Positions 28,784 through 39,018 of a DNA stretch of 64,000 nucleotides are shown here, piece by piece. The DNA comes from Bacteroides nordii WAL 11050 = JCM 12987 (GTDB lineage Bacteria > Bacteroidota > Bacteroidia > Bacteroidales > Bacteroidaceae): contig BAJA01000028.1 in assembly GCA_000613465.1 (NCBI GenBank), positions 1-64,000 on the forward strand, given 5' to 3'. The notes beneath the pieces were generated by a model, which had not been told where the DNA came from, did no database searches, and saw nothing but the letters and a program-made list of their open reading frames with translations. A program made the position numbers and the translations under genes. The stretch's first letter is position 1; each line of letters begins with the position of its first letter.

Positions 28784-31603
28784 ATGAATTCGATGTTTAA
28801 ATATATAATGTGTTTTGCTTTTCTTTCCATATCTGTTTCCACTTTTGCTGTAAATGACAGTATATGTGCCGAAACTTCCATTGGATACGATGTACAGGAA
28901 AGATATAAAACGAGCAGTGCTATTTCTTCTGTCCGTGGAAATGAGCTTTCGAAATCTTTTACTCCTAATTTGCTTAATTCGTTGGCCGGCCGTTTACCGG
29001 GACTAACGATTAGTCAAGGTTCGGATGAGGCTGGAGTTATTGATAATAAATTGTTTATACGAGGACTTGGTACTTTTCAGGGATTGACTGAACCTTTGAT
29101 TGTTATTGATGGCTTTGTAACCCAATATATTGATGGAGATGGATATCTGAGAACACTTTTGTCTCAACTGATGCCGGAGGAAATAGAATCGGTAACTTTA
29201 TTGAAAGACGCGTCCGCAACGGCAATTTATGGATTGAGAGGAGCTAATGGGGTTTTACTGATAAATACTAAGAGAGGTTTAAATTCTCCGTTAAAAATAA
29301 ATTTTACTGCACAGATTGGATTCCAACAGCCAACCCGGATGCCGAATTTTTTAGATTCGTATGATTATGCACGTCTTTACAATGAGGCTTATGGTTATGC
29401 GAATAATGGTGCTCAGTTTTATGATGAGGATGCTTTGAATGCTTATAAAAATGGTACGGATAAGTATCTGTATCCGAATGTGGATTGGTACGACGAGACC
29501 TTACGGAAAACAGCCGAGATGTATAAAGTCGGTTTGAATTTTCAAGGAGGAAATAATATTGTAAAATATTTTGTGTTATTAAATTATTTGGGAAATTCCG
29601 GATTACTCAGACGTACGGCTGATATGTCTGATAAAACCAAGAACCAGCATTATAATCGATACAATATCCGTTCTAATATGGATGTGAATATTACAAAAAA
29701 CTTATCTGCTCATATTACATTGGGAATTGCTATCGAAGACAAAATAACTCCGGGAGGGACAGGTGCCGGTAAGAATACGAATGATCTTTTTAGCCGTATA
29801 CAACAGCTTCCCCCTAATTCATTTCCTGTAATGAATCCTAATAATTCATGGGGGGGAAGCAGTAATTGGTCTAATCCGTTGGCTAATATTACAGAACGTG
29901 GTTATTGGAAACAAAATTCGAGAAATATTAATTCTGCTTTAAGGTTGACGGAGAATTTGGATATGCTGCTTCCCGGACTTAGTGTTTCCGGTGCTATATC
30001 TTTTAATAGTTATTATTTGGGATATTCTAATAGATATGCTAATTATGAGTATTATGCGTTAACGGGTAAAGATGTTGAAGGAAAATATTTGTATTCTGAA
30101 CCTTTTGGTAAAAAAGAACAGTTAACGATTGATGATTCAATGTCCGATCAATGGAGGAATACGACGGTAGAGGGATCATTGAATTATAAAGGTTCTTTTG
30201 GCAGAAACGATATAGATGCTTTACTTTTATATTCGTATGAGAATGAGACATACGGACAACAACAACCTTTTATACATGTCGGTATGGGAGCACGTATGAC
30301 TTATGCATATGCCCGAAAATATATAGGTGAGTTTTCTATGGGATTACAAGCTGCTGAAACGTTTAAAAATGGAAATCGCGCCGGATTTTTCCCGGCAGGG
30401 TCTATCGCTTGGGTTATTTCAGAGGAAGATTTTTTGAAAGAAAATAATTTGATAAGACTTTTGAAACTCAGGGCATCATATGGTTTGACCGGAAATGATA
30501 AGATTAATGGTGACAGACGCTTTATGTATGATCAGGAATATGGAGGAGCAGACGGGTATAATTTTGGAATTAGTAATAGTAATTTTTCCGGTTTCAGACA
30601 GCTTAGATTGGCCAATCCGGATATTTCATGGGAGAAAGATAAAAAGATGAATATAGGATTTGAGGCGAATTTAGGAGGAAAATTGGATCTTTCGTTCGAT
30701 TATTTTCATAATCGTAGGTCGAGCATCTTATGTTTACCGAATCGGAGTATTCCTTCTTATATGGGAGCAGAATTACCGTATCTGAATATTGGAAAAACTA
30801 AAAATACCGGTTTTGAAGCATCTATTACTTATCATGACCGTATCGGTAAAGATTTTGAATATTATATAAAGACAGATATGTGGATGGCCAAGAATGAGAT
30901 ATTATATATGTCTGAAGATATTAGGGCCGAGAATAATGGACATTTGTATAAGACGGGGCATCGTATCAACCAACCTTTTTATTTGGAATCATTGGGGTAT
31001 TATACACAAGAGGATATTGATAATCCGGACGTTGCAAAACCAACATGGAAAGAGGTTGTTCCTGGAGATTTGAAGTATAAAGATTGGAATGGAGATGGGA
31101 TTATCGATAATAATGACAGTGCTCCTTTCGGTTATACGAATATTCCGGAAATAACGCTTGGGATGAATCTCGGATTTTCATATAGGAACATAGATTTCTC
31201 GGCATTTTTCCATGCAGCGTTGAATAGGAATGTGTATTTGGATGCTAGTTATTACAAGGCTTTTCAAAACAATGGTTCTGTTTCGGAATTTGCATTGAAC
31301 CGGTGGACTTCGGACGAGACAGCACATACCGCAACCTATCCCCGGCTTTCTCTTACTAATGAACAAAATAATTATAGAACATCTACTTTTTGGATGCGTA
31401 ATGGTAATTTTTTGAAATTGAGAGATGTAGAAGTCGGATATACTTTTAAAAATATTATTCCCGCAACAAAAGCCGATTTAAGGGTTTTTGTGAATGGAAC
31501 CAATCTTTTTGCTGTGGATAATGTTGACGGATATGATTCAGAAAGGATTGGAGGTTATCCTGCAGTAAGAACGGTGAGTTTAGGAGCAAATATTCAGTTT
31601 TGA
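28784..31603 (+). CDS. SusC-like TonB-dependent transporter 2 (no N-terminal regulatory domain)
   Basis: A 939-residue protein with a signal peptide (about 1-23, ending STFA). After only about 25 residues it enters the TonB plug (GLRGANGVLLINTKRG near residue 155) and then the barrel, ending NIQF. The carboxypeptidase-like regulatory domain found in SusC-1 is absent, which explains the shorter length. The barrel resembles SusC-1 (for example both have the GNDKI and KYKD/WNGDGIIDNND elements). It probably arose by duplication within this locus or its ancestor. It is followed by its SusD after 15 bases. Confidence 0.95.
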   Translation: MNSMFKYIMCFAFLSISVSTFAVNDSICAETSIGYDVQERYKTSSAISSVRGNELSKSFTPNLLNSLAGRLPGLTISQGSDEAGVIDNKLFIRGLGTFQGLTEPLIVIDGFVTQYIDGDGYLRTLLSQLMPEEIESVTLLKDASATAIYGLRGANGVLLINTKRGLNSPLKINFTAQIGFQQPTRMPNFLDSYDYARLYNEAYGYANNGAQFYDEDALNAYKNGTDKYLYPNVDWYDETLRKTAEMYKVGLNFQGGNNIVKYFVLLNYLGNSGLLRRTADMSDKTKNQHYNRYNIRSNMDVNITKNLSAHITLGIAIEDKITPGGTGAGKNTNDLFSRIQQLPPNSFPVMNPNNSWGGSSNWSNPLANITERGYWKQNSRNINSALRLTENLDMLLPGLSVSGAISFNSYYLGYSNRYANYEYYALTGKDVEGKYLYSEPFGKKEQLTIDDSMSDQWRNTTVEGSLNYKGSFGRNDIDALLLYSYENETYGQQQPFIHVGMGARMTYAYARKYIGEFSMGLQAAETFKNGNRAGFFPAGSIAWVISEEDFLKENNLIRLLKLRASYGLTGNDKINGDRRFMYDQEYGGADGYNFGISNSNFSGFRQLRLANPDISWEKDKKMNIGFEANLGGKLDLSFDYFHNRRSSILCLPNRSIPSYMGAELPYLNIGKTKNTGFEASITYHDRIGKDFEYYIKTDMWMAKNEILYMSEDIRAENNGHLYKTGHRINQPFYLESLGYYTQEDIDNPDVAKPTWKEVVPGDLKYKDWNGDGIIDNNDSAPFGYTNIPEITLGMNLGFSYRNIDFSAFFHAALNRNVYLDASYYKAFQNNGSVSEFALNRWTSDETAHTATYPRLSLTNEQNNYRTSTFWMRNGNFLKLRDVEVGYTFKNIIPATKADLRVFVNGTNLFAVDNVDGYDSERIGGYPAVRTVSLGANIQF

Positions 31604-31618
31604 TAAATACGAGAAAAA

Positions 31619-33358
31619 ATGAGAAGTACGATAAATAAATATAATCTTATTTTTATGTTGTTCTTGTTTGGAGCATGTTCTGATCTGGACAGAGAATATT
31701 CGACCACTATGAATGAAGAGGCGATTGCCGTGGAATATGGCAATTTGCAGAAACAGGTTACTCATCTGTATGCAGGTATGCGTGACGGACATTATTTGAT
31801 TGATAATGCGATGATGGCTTCGTTAAGTGATGAGGCCGAATATACCTTGCAGGGTAATGCGCAAGTCTTTAATTCCGGTTCTTGGAATCAGTATGTTAAT
31901 CCGGATGATTTGTGGGCACATTATTATTCTTATATACGTCGTATAAATACCTATTTGGAATCTTCGGAAAAGTTTGAAGTGAATCTGGACGCATATAAAT
32001 TTGATCCGAGTGAAAACGCACAAGAGATTTATAAAACGCGATTGAAGGATATTGCCAATTGGAAAAAAGAAGCCCGTTTTTTAAGAGCTTATTATCATTT
32101 TGAATTGGTAAAACGTTATGGCGGCATTCCGATTATGAAAACAGCTTTACCGTTGGATGCAGATTTTAAAAATATTCATCGAAATACGTTGCAAGAATGC
32201 GTTGATTTTATAGTTAATGAATGTTCTATTTTGGGTGGAGAAGGCGAAAATGGTGATGAAGATGCTTTACCAATAACTTATAATAATGATAATTTAGGAA
32301 GAGTGACAAGAGGGGCTGCTTTGGCTTTAAAAAGTCGGTTATTGCTATATGCGGCCAGTGATTTGTGGAATACGGATTCATGGGCACAAGGATATTCACA
32401 TCCCGAACTGGTGACCTTAGAACAGAAAGACCGTAGGGGCAGATGGGCGGAGGCCGCCGCAGCAGCTAAAGCAGTAATTGATTTGTCTGCCGAAGCCGGT
32501 TATGGACTAATGGAACGTTATTCGGATTTGGGAAAAGTAACTCAAAGCCCAGAATTGATATTGGTACGACGTATAAGCGGAAATACCAATACGTTTGAAA
32601 AATTGAATTTTCCGGCCGGATTTCCTAATGGGGAAGGACGAGTTACTCCTTCACAGAATTTGGTGGATGATTATGAAATGATTGATGGCAGTAAGTTTGA
32701 TTGGAATAATCCGGAACATGCACTCTCTCCCTATAGTAATCGTGATCCCCGTTTGGCCTTGTCGATATATACCAATGGCTCTTCATTTAAAAATACAACT
32801 ATAGAAACATTTGAGGGAGGGGCACACAAAAGGATTAAGAACGGGACAATGACCGGATATTATTTGAGAAAGTTTGTAGATTCTAATATCGATTTGATGG
32901 TGAATGGTACAAGTAATCATCCCTGGGTGATCTTTCGTATTTCCGAGATTTACTTGAACTATGCTGAGGCTTTGAATGAGAGTAATCCCGGACATCCGGA
33001 TATTCTGACTTATGTGAATAAAACAAGAGGCCGTTCTGATGTTAAGATGATTCCGATTGGAGATACGGATCAGGATGTGTTACGTAAAAGAATAAGAAAT
33101 GAGAGACGGATTGAATTAGCTTTTGAGGATCATCGTTTATGGGACGCCCGGAGATGGATGATTGCGACGGATGTGCTTAATGCTGATTTGACAGGTGTTG
33201 AGATACGTAAGAATGAAAATGAAACATTTACTTATAAAAAAATCAATGTTGAAAAGAGAGTCTTTTCACCTAAAATGTATTTCTATCCTATACCGGGATC
33301 GGTCATTTTGAATGAGCAAGTAATGGCTGCTGGTTGGCCGCAAAATCCATTATGGTAA
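31619..33358 (+). CDS. SusD-like surface glycan-binding lipoprotein 2
   Basis: A 579-residue SusD-family lipoprotein (signal ending LFGACSDLD, Cys about 20). It has the N-terminal helical domain (RFLRAYYHFELVKRYGG) and the C-terminal SusD domain (RNERRIELAFEDHRLWDARRW). It pairs with SusC-2. Sequence differs clearly from SusD-1 outside the family motifs, so the two SusCD pairs may handle different parts of the same glycan. It ends 29 bases before the next lipoprotein gene. Confidence 0.95.
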   Translation: MRSTINKYNLIFMLFLFGACSDLDREYSTTMNEEAIAVEYGNLQKQVTHLYAGMRDGHYLIDNAMMASLSDEAEYTLQGNAQVFNSGSWNQYVNPDDLWAHYYSYIRRINTYLESSEKFEVNLDAYKFDPSENAQEIYKTRLKDIANWKKEARFLRAYYHFELVKRYGGIPIMKTALPLDADFKNIHRNTLQECVDFIVNECSILGGEGENGDEDALPITYNNDNLGRVTRGAALALKSRLLLYAASDLWNTDSWAQGYSHPELVTLEQKDRRGRWAEAAAAAKAVIDLSAEAGYGLMERYSDLGKVTQSPELILVRRISGNTNTFEKLNFPAGFPNGEGRVTPSQNLVDDYEMIDGSKFDWNNPEHALSPYSNRDPRLALSIYTNGSSFKNTTIETFEGGAHKRIKNGTMTGYYLRKFVDSNIDLMVNGTSNHPWVIFRISEIYLNYAEALNESNPGHPDILTYVNKTRGRSDVKMIPIGDTDQDVLRKRIRNERRIELAFEDHRLWDARRWMIATDVLNADLTGVEIRKNENETFTYKKINVEKRVFSPKMYFYPIPGSVILNEQVMAAGWPQNPLW

Positions 33359-33387
33359 ATTTCTTAACGAATAAAAATATAAAGTAT

Positions 33388-34719
33388 ATGAAAAAGATGA
33401 TATATAGAGCATTGTCATTGTTGCTGGTTATCTTGTTACATGCATGTGAATATAAAGATATTTATGATGCAGGATCTGAATATCCGGTTGATAAAGTATA
33501 CATAGCGGGGACTTATGAAAGTATTATTTATAAGGTTGATCAGATTGTAGAAACAGAAAATGCTCCGTTTCGTTATAAAATCGATGTAGAGAATAATAAG
33601 GTTTTGATACCTTTGGGTATATACCGGTCATCGGTATGGAGTAATAATGATGTGAGTGTTGAATTGGGTATTGATAATGATACGATACCTGCTCTTATCG
33701 ATTCGGAGGAATTAGTGGGTGAAGATGGTACTATTCCCGAAATTCTGCCTGCAGATAAATATCGGTTGGATACGGAAATACATATTGCAAAGGGAGAAGA
33801 TTTGGGACAATTGAATTTAACTGTGGATATTCCTTTTTTATTGGATAATCTGGATAAAAGATATGTATTAGGCATAAGGATACTAAATTCGAACGCAGAG
33901 ATCAATGAAAAAATGAGTCTTATTGTTGTCGACATTACAGCGGGGTTTATAGAGCCTCAACCGGACTTCACTTTCGAAATGGACGAAAAGAAACCATTTG
34001 AGGTCTCTTTCTCCAATAAATCTGTTTTCTGCCTGGATTATGAATGGGATTTTGATGACGGGTCGTCAACGGTTAACGAGAAAGAGCCTCAGAAGCATGT
34101 GTTTCCCGGGGTTGGAATTTATAATGTAAAACTGACTTCGAAGGGTACGCGTGGAAATCTGGTTACAAAAGAAAAAGTGGTTCATATTTGGGAGGATATT
34201 ACAGATATCTACATTAAAAATGGTGGAAATCCTTTCCAGAAAGCAGGATTGGTTTCCGGACGTGTTGACTGCCTGAAAGATTGGACCTGTACTGAAAATG
34301 TATTGTCGACTTATAATTCGTCTAAGAAGATATATGTAGGCGGTTATCAGGGAGATAATGGTGGAGTGATGGATTTTTATGCAAATAAAGCAACGACGGG
34401 TGCATTGGAAAATGCTAAAATTTATCAAACCACGGATTTACCGGAAGGGGCTTATTATGCTGCTTTTGTTCCGTTTAGTTTTGTTGGAAAAAATAATTGT
34501 TATTTTGTAGTAGCTAAGGGAGTGGAACTTCCTGATATTGACGATGTGGAAAGTAATCCTAATGTTATTGCTTATCTTCATTGGGATGAAACAATAGAGA
34601 TAACAAAACAGGGTATGGAATTTGAAGTATTGGCAAGCGGACCTGTGACAATCGGTTTTGTTGTATCTAATGATGAGGGAGGACGTGTCAAAATAAAATC
34701 AGTTTCTTTAGCTAAATAA
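33388..34719 (+). CDS. DUF1735/PKD-domain surface lipoprotein (SusE-position)
   Basis: Starting at ATG 33388 (MKKMIYRAL), the protein has 443 residues with a lipoprotein signal ending LLHACEYKD. An N-terminal DUF1735-like beta domain (about 30-190) precedes a PKD domain (about 195-275, with the pattern YEWDFDDGSS). The C-terminal part (about 285-440) looks like a beta-sandwich carbohydrate-binding module. The in-frame start at 33334 overlaps the SusD end and gives a poor signal peptide, so it is rejected. Its place directly after SusD-2 suggests a surface glycan-binding protein. Confidence 0.85.
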   Translation: MKKMIYRALSLLLVILLHACEYKDIYDAGSEYPVDKVYIAGTYESIIYKVDQIVETENAPFRYKIDVENNKVLIPLGIYRSSVWSNNDVSVELGIDNDTIPALIDSEELVGEDGTIPEILPADKYRLDTEIHIAKGEDLGQLNLTVDIPFLLDNLDKRYVLGIRILNSNAEINEKMSLIVVDITAGFIEPQPDFTFEMDEKKPFEVSFSNKSVFCLDYEWDFDDGSSTVNEKEPQKHVFPGVGIYNVKLTSKGTRGNLVTKEKVVHIWEDITDIYIKNGGNPFQKAGLVSGRVDCLKDWTCTENVLSTYNSSKKIYVGGYQGDNGGVMDFYANKATTGALENAKIYQTTDLPEGAYYAAFVPFSFVGKNNCYFVVAKGVELPDIDDVESNPNVIAYLHWDETIEITKQGMEFEVLASGPVTIGFVVSNDEGGRVKIKSVSLAK

Positions 34720-34727
34720 TTAAGTAA

Positions 34728-37600
34728 ATGATGGATATTATGTTAAGAAAATATTTTTTATTATATACTGTTGTAGTATTTTTTACTTCTTGTTCTCTTT
34801 CTAATAGTTCGAAAATGCAAGAAACCGGAGCTGTAAAATGGCCGGAAATTACGCAGGAGATGAGACCATGGACTCGTTGGTGGTGGTTTGGGAATGTCTT
34901 GACTGAGAAAGATATTACAGCTGCCTTGGAATCGTATCGGAAAGCAGGAATAGGAGGGGTTGAAATTACTCCTGTATATGGAGTCAGGGGGGAAGAAAGT
35001 AAATTTATTGATTTTCTATCTCCAGAATGGATGGATAAATTAGTGTACACCCTTGCTGAGCTAAACGCCTTGGCATGGGGGTAGATATGGCGAATACATC
35101 CGGATGGCCGTTTGGTGGGCCTTGGGTCGATGAGGATATGGCCTGTAAAAGTATGTTGTCAAAAACGTTTGAATTACAAGAGGGGGAGAGACTGGCTGAG
35201 AGAATAGAATATGTCCGTCAACCGCTGGTTTATACTCAAAACGGTTTGAAAGTGAATATTGACGATGTGAAAGAACCTGTCACTGCGAACCGGAATTTGC
35301 AAGAGAATTGTTATGCACAGATTTGGTATAAAAAAAAGTTTGCCGTTGATTACTGTCACAGCTAATAAGAAGCAGGAGGGCAAGTTGGGTTTACAGAAAC
35401 TATAGATCTTACGGATAGGGTGAAAAACGGTTTTTTAGACTGGACTGCTCCTAAGGGAGATTGGTTGATTTGTGCTTTGTTTCAAGGCAATCATGGTAAA
35501 ATGGTGGAACGTGCGAGCCTGGTGGTGAAGGGAATGTAATCGATCATTTTTCGGAGCATGCAATCAGTGAATATTTGAAAAAGTTCGACGAAGCATTTGC
35601 CGGATATGATTTGAGTTATTTAAGATGTTATTTTAATGACTCTTATGAAGTGGATGATGCAGTTGGATGTGCAAATTGGACTCCGGATTTTCTGAAAGAG
35701 TTTAAACGAGTTTGTGGATATGATTTAAAACAATATCTTCCGGCTCTTTTAGGCTTGGCAGATGATGATACTAATAGTAGGGTTTTACACGATTATCGTA
35801 TGGTTATCTCTGATTTGTTATTAGAACGATTCACCCGAAAATGGCAGTTGTGCTGAACATCAAGGAAAAGGTATTCGGAATCAGGCACACGGTTCTCCGG
35901 CTAATGCTCTGGATTTGTATGCGGCCAGCGATATTCCGGAAACAGAAGGGAGTACGATTACGGATATAAAAAGTGCTTCTTCGGCTGCTCATCTGATGGG
36001 AAAGAAGCTAACGTCAGCAGAATCAGCAACTTTGTTAAATGAACATTTTCAAACCAAATTGGCTGATGTCAAGATTGCCAATGATAAATTTTTATTGGGA
36101 GGTGTAAATCATATTTTTTATCATGGTACGGCTTATTCTCCTCAAAATGCTTCTTGGCCGGGATGGCTGTATTATGCAGCGGTACATTTTACTCCATCCA
36201 ATAGTTTTTGGGATGATTTCGGAGCACTCAATAACTATGTTGCCTGTTCACAAAGCTTTTTGCAGGCAGGAAAACCATCTAACGATTTATTGCTTTATTA
36301 TGGAATTTCTGACCTTTGGTCTACTCCCGGAAAAGAAATGTTTCATTACTTCCATTCTTTTAAAACGGTAACAATGGATGAATGCGGACGTTATCTCTGG
36401 CTAAACGGATATTCATGGGATGCTGTGTCTGACCAACTATTACAAGAGGTGAAAGTCGGGAAAGATGGTGTTTCTGCCGGAGGGAATACATATAAGATGA
36501 TTGTGGTTCCTAAAATAAAACATATGCCTTTAAAGACATTTGAACGATTGATGGAGTTGGTGAAGGCCGGTGCTACCGTTGCTTTTTATGGTACGCTTCC
36601 TTCCGATGTTCCGGGGTTGATTGATTTAGAACACGACAGAAATAAATTGTTCTCTTTGAAAGATAGACTTAGATTTGTAGAAAAGGGGAAAGTGTGTATT
36701 GCTCAATATGGAAAAGGCAAATTTATAACCTCAGGGACCATCTCGGATTTGATGAGTGAATCGGGGATTATTTCCGAAAGTATTTGTAAACAGGGATTAC
36801 AGTGTGTCAGGCGACTAAAAGAAGACGGGAATTTCTATTATTTTATTTTGAATCCTAAAGATAAAGAATTTTCAGATTGGATAACTTTGAATGCGGATTA
36901 TAAATCGTGTGCATTATATAATCCAATGACAGGAAAAGACGGTTATGCGCGGACGCGTGAGAAGAGTGGGCAGACAGAACTATGGCTTAGTTTGAAACCC
37001 AATGAATCGATGATAGTCGAAACATTCAGTCAAAAGTATACGGGTGATTTGTATCCTTATTATACACCGATAGGCGAAGAGGTTATTTTGAATAATAATT
37101 GGACGATTTCTTTTGTGAAAGGTGGTCCTGTATTACCGGAAGCGAGAAATGTTACAGAATTGGAGTCATGGACAGAATATGGAGAAGACTACGCAGCTTT
37201 TTCTGGGACAGCTGAATATACAACTCCTATACCAGCATTACCGGGAAAAGCAGATGCTTGGTTACTTCATATAGAGCATCTGTATGAGAGTGCTGCGATA
37301 TACGTGAATAATAAATATCTGGGAACTCTTTTTAATGCTCCATATACAATAGAGATACCAGCTTCTGTATTGAAAGGAAATGATGAACTGAAAATTAAAG
37401 TATCCAACCTTATGGCAAATCGTATTTCTTATATGGATAAAAGAGGATTGGAATGGAAGATTTTTTATAATGCGAACATCGATTCAAAAGGACGAATGAA
37501 CATTGGAAAGGATGGGAAATTTGACGCAGGAAACTGGAAACCCCGACCATCAGGAATCTCGGGTAAAGTTATATTAAGGCCGCTTTCTTGTATCAAATAG
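34728..37600 (+). pseudogene. GH106 alpha-L-rhamnosidase-like lipoprotein, at least five frameshifts
   Basis: The joined frames give about 950 residues of a GH106-type protein: lipoprotein signal (FFTSCSLS), then MRPWTRWWWFGNVLTEKD, AGIGGVEITPVYGVRG, GMGVDMANTSGWPFGGPW, and downstream GIRNQAHGSPANALDLYA. A C-terminal beta-sandwich (GH2-like sugar-binding) follows. The frame breaks near 35073 (GGG to GG), in an A-run near 35330-35337, near 35380 (GGGG to GGG), near 35519 (CCC to CC) and near 35848. Only the last third (35915-37600) is one long frame. GH106 removes terminal L-rhamnose. Five breaks within 800 bases suggest a real pseudogene more than random error, but a local low-quality patch is possible. 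Confidence 0.85.
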
Positions 37601-37657
37601 TGGCAAGTATAAAGTTATAATCATTCGTATAGTTCACATTAAGATAAAAAATGTTAT

Positions 37658-38824
37658 ATGCTTATGAAGTCAATAATTTACTGGTCTGCATTGTTGTCAA
37701 GTACATTAATTGTTCCCCAATGTACAAATTACCAAAAAACAACTCAAAAAGATGATATTTTGAGAGAGCGAGACCTTGCTTATAAAGACAGTTTTTCCGC
37801 ATCTGCTTATTATGAAGACCTCTATAACAGTACTGAAATGAAGTATGCATTTAAAGGTACGACATCTGAGGAAGTCGATGTTTGGCAGACAGAATTTAGA
37901 GATAAATTAAAAGAAAGATTAGGGATCAGTCAGTTAGAAAAGCAGTTGGCTTCATTTAAAATTAAAGCCAGGAAAATCAATTCTGAAGATATCGGATATG
38001 CTATTAGAGAGAGATGGGAAATATGGACTGAACCGACTGTTCCCCTGCCGTTTGTGCTTTTATTACCTAAAAATAAAGAAGGAAACCTGCCTTTAATGAT
38101 AACACCGCACGGACATGGGAAAAATACGGAAACCTACGCCGGAATATATCTCTCTGAGCAGGAGCGTATTGAGGGCGAGATTGGCGAAAGAAATGTTGCT
38201 GTACAAGCAGTGCAGAACGGTTTTATTGCCATAGCTCCTACTTCAAGAGGATTCGGAAAGACACGTACTTCGGAAGATAAGGCAAAGGATGTACCATATT
38301 CTTGTCGTACGCTATTAATGCAAGACTTATTGGTTGGGCGAACTCCTATAGGTGATAGAGTGTGGGATATTTCTAAGTTGATAGATTGGGCATTGGCAGA
38401 GCTGCCCGTTGATAAGTCTAATATTATTGTTTCTGGTAATTCGGGAGGTGGGACGACGACTCTTTTTGCCGGAGCATGCGATACTCGTATTTCGATGTCG
38501 ATTCCATCTTCCTATTTTTGTACTTTTACAGGGAGTATTGGAACAATGTATCATTGTGACTGTAATTATGTTCCGGGAATATTGGAGTATGGTGAAATGT
38601 CTGATATCGCAGGGTTGATAGCCCCTCGCTTTTTTTGTACTTTGAATGGAAAAGACGATACAATGTTTCCTCTCAAGGAAACTCAGAAAGCTTTTATAAA
38701 TCTGAAGAAAATATATACGGCTGCCGGTGTTCCGGATAATTGCGAACTTTACATTGGCAATGGAGGGCATCGCTATTACAAAGAAGGTGCATGGAATTTT
38801 ATAAATAAACATTTATTGAAATAA
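37658..38824 (+). CDS. Alpha/beta-hydrolase esterase (acetylxylan-esterase-like) lipoprotein
   Basis: A 388-residue protein (ATG 37664 is an alternative start) with a lipoprotein-like signal ending VPQCTNY. The alpha/beta-hydrolase fold shows the nucleophile elbow GNSGGG near residue 268, an acid in LNGKDDTMFP near residue 335, and a catalytic His in GGHRYY near residue 372. This fits the dienelactone-hydrolase/acetylxylan-esterase-type group. It probably removes acetyl or other ester groups from the glycan in the periplasm. It is the last gene of the PUL; a perfect inverted repeat follows. Confidence 0.8.
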   Translation: MLMKSIIYWSALLSSTLIVPQCTNYQKTTQKDDILRERDLAYKDSFSASAYYEDLYNSTEMKYAFKGTTSEEVDVWQTEFRDKLKERLGISQLEKQLASFKIKARKINSEDIGYAIRERWEIWTEPTVPLPFVLLLPKNKEGNLPLMITPHGHGKNTETYAGIYLSEQERIEGEIGERNVAVQAVQNGFIAIAPTSRGFGKTRTSEDKAKDVPYSCRTLLMQDLLVGRTPIGDRVWDISKLIDWALAELPVDKSNIIVSGNSGGGTTTLFAGACDTRISMSIPSSYFCTFTGSIGTMYHCDCNYVPGILEYGEMSDIAGLIAPRFFCTLNGKDDTMFPLKETQKAFINLKKIYTAAGVPDNCELYIGNGGHRYYKEGAWNFINKHLLK

Positions 38825-38847
38825 CAAATGTTTATAAAAGATAGTTG

Positions 38848-38908
38848 AATTACTTATAGTATAAATCAATCTTAAAATAGTAGTAGAAAATTTATACTAT
38901 AAGTAATT
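38848..38908. repeat. 19-bp perfect inverted repeat at the PUL end
   Basis: AATTACTTATAGTATAAAT (38848-38866) pairs with its exact complement at 38890-38908 around a 23-base loop. No T-run follows, so it is either a terminator-like hairpin or a boundary element between the PUL and YeiH. Confidence 0.8.
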
Positions 38909-38956
38909 TCTATTTGGAGGTGATAATAAAAAGTTATAGCACATAAATAGAAACGA

Positions 38957-38988
38957 TTGGCATAGCCCATAAACTAAGCATATCTTTG
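38957..38988 (+). promoter_or_regulatory. Bacteroides-type promoter for the YeiH gene
   Basis: TTGG at 38957 and TATCTTTG at 38981-38988 match the Bacteroides -33/-7 pair with about 21 bases between them. The predicted start near 38993 lies about 25 bases before the YeiH start codon. Confidence 0.65.
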
Positions 38989-39018
38989 CAGCCGAAAAAA
39001 TAATTAAATAATAAAGAT

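Noticed and set aside
33334..33387. Earlier start of the DUF1735/PKD gene at 33334
   Set aside because: It overlaps the SusD end and places extra residues before a good lipoprotein signal that starts at ATG 33388.
6004..38824. PUL as an integrative conjugative element
   Set aside because: There are no integrase, transposase, relaxase or tra genes and no flanking direct repeats that I could see.
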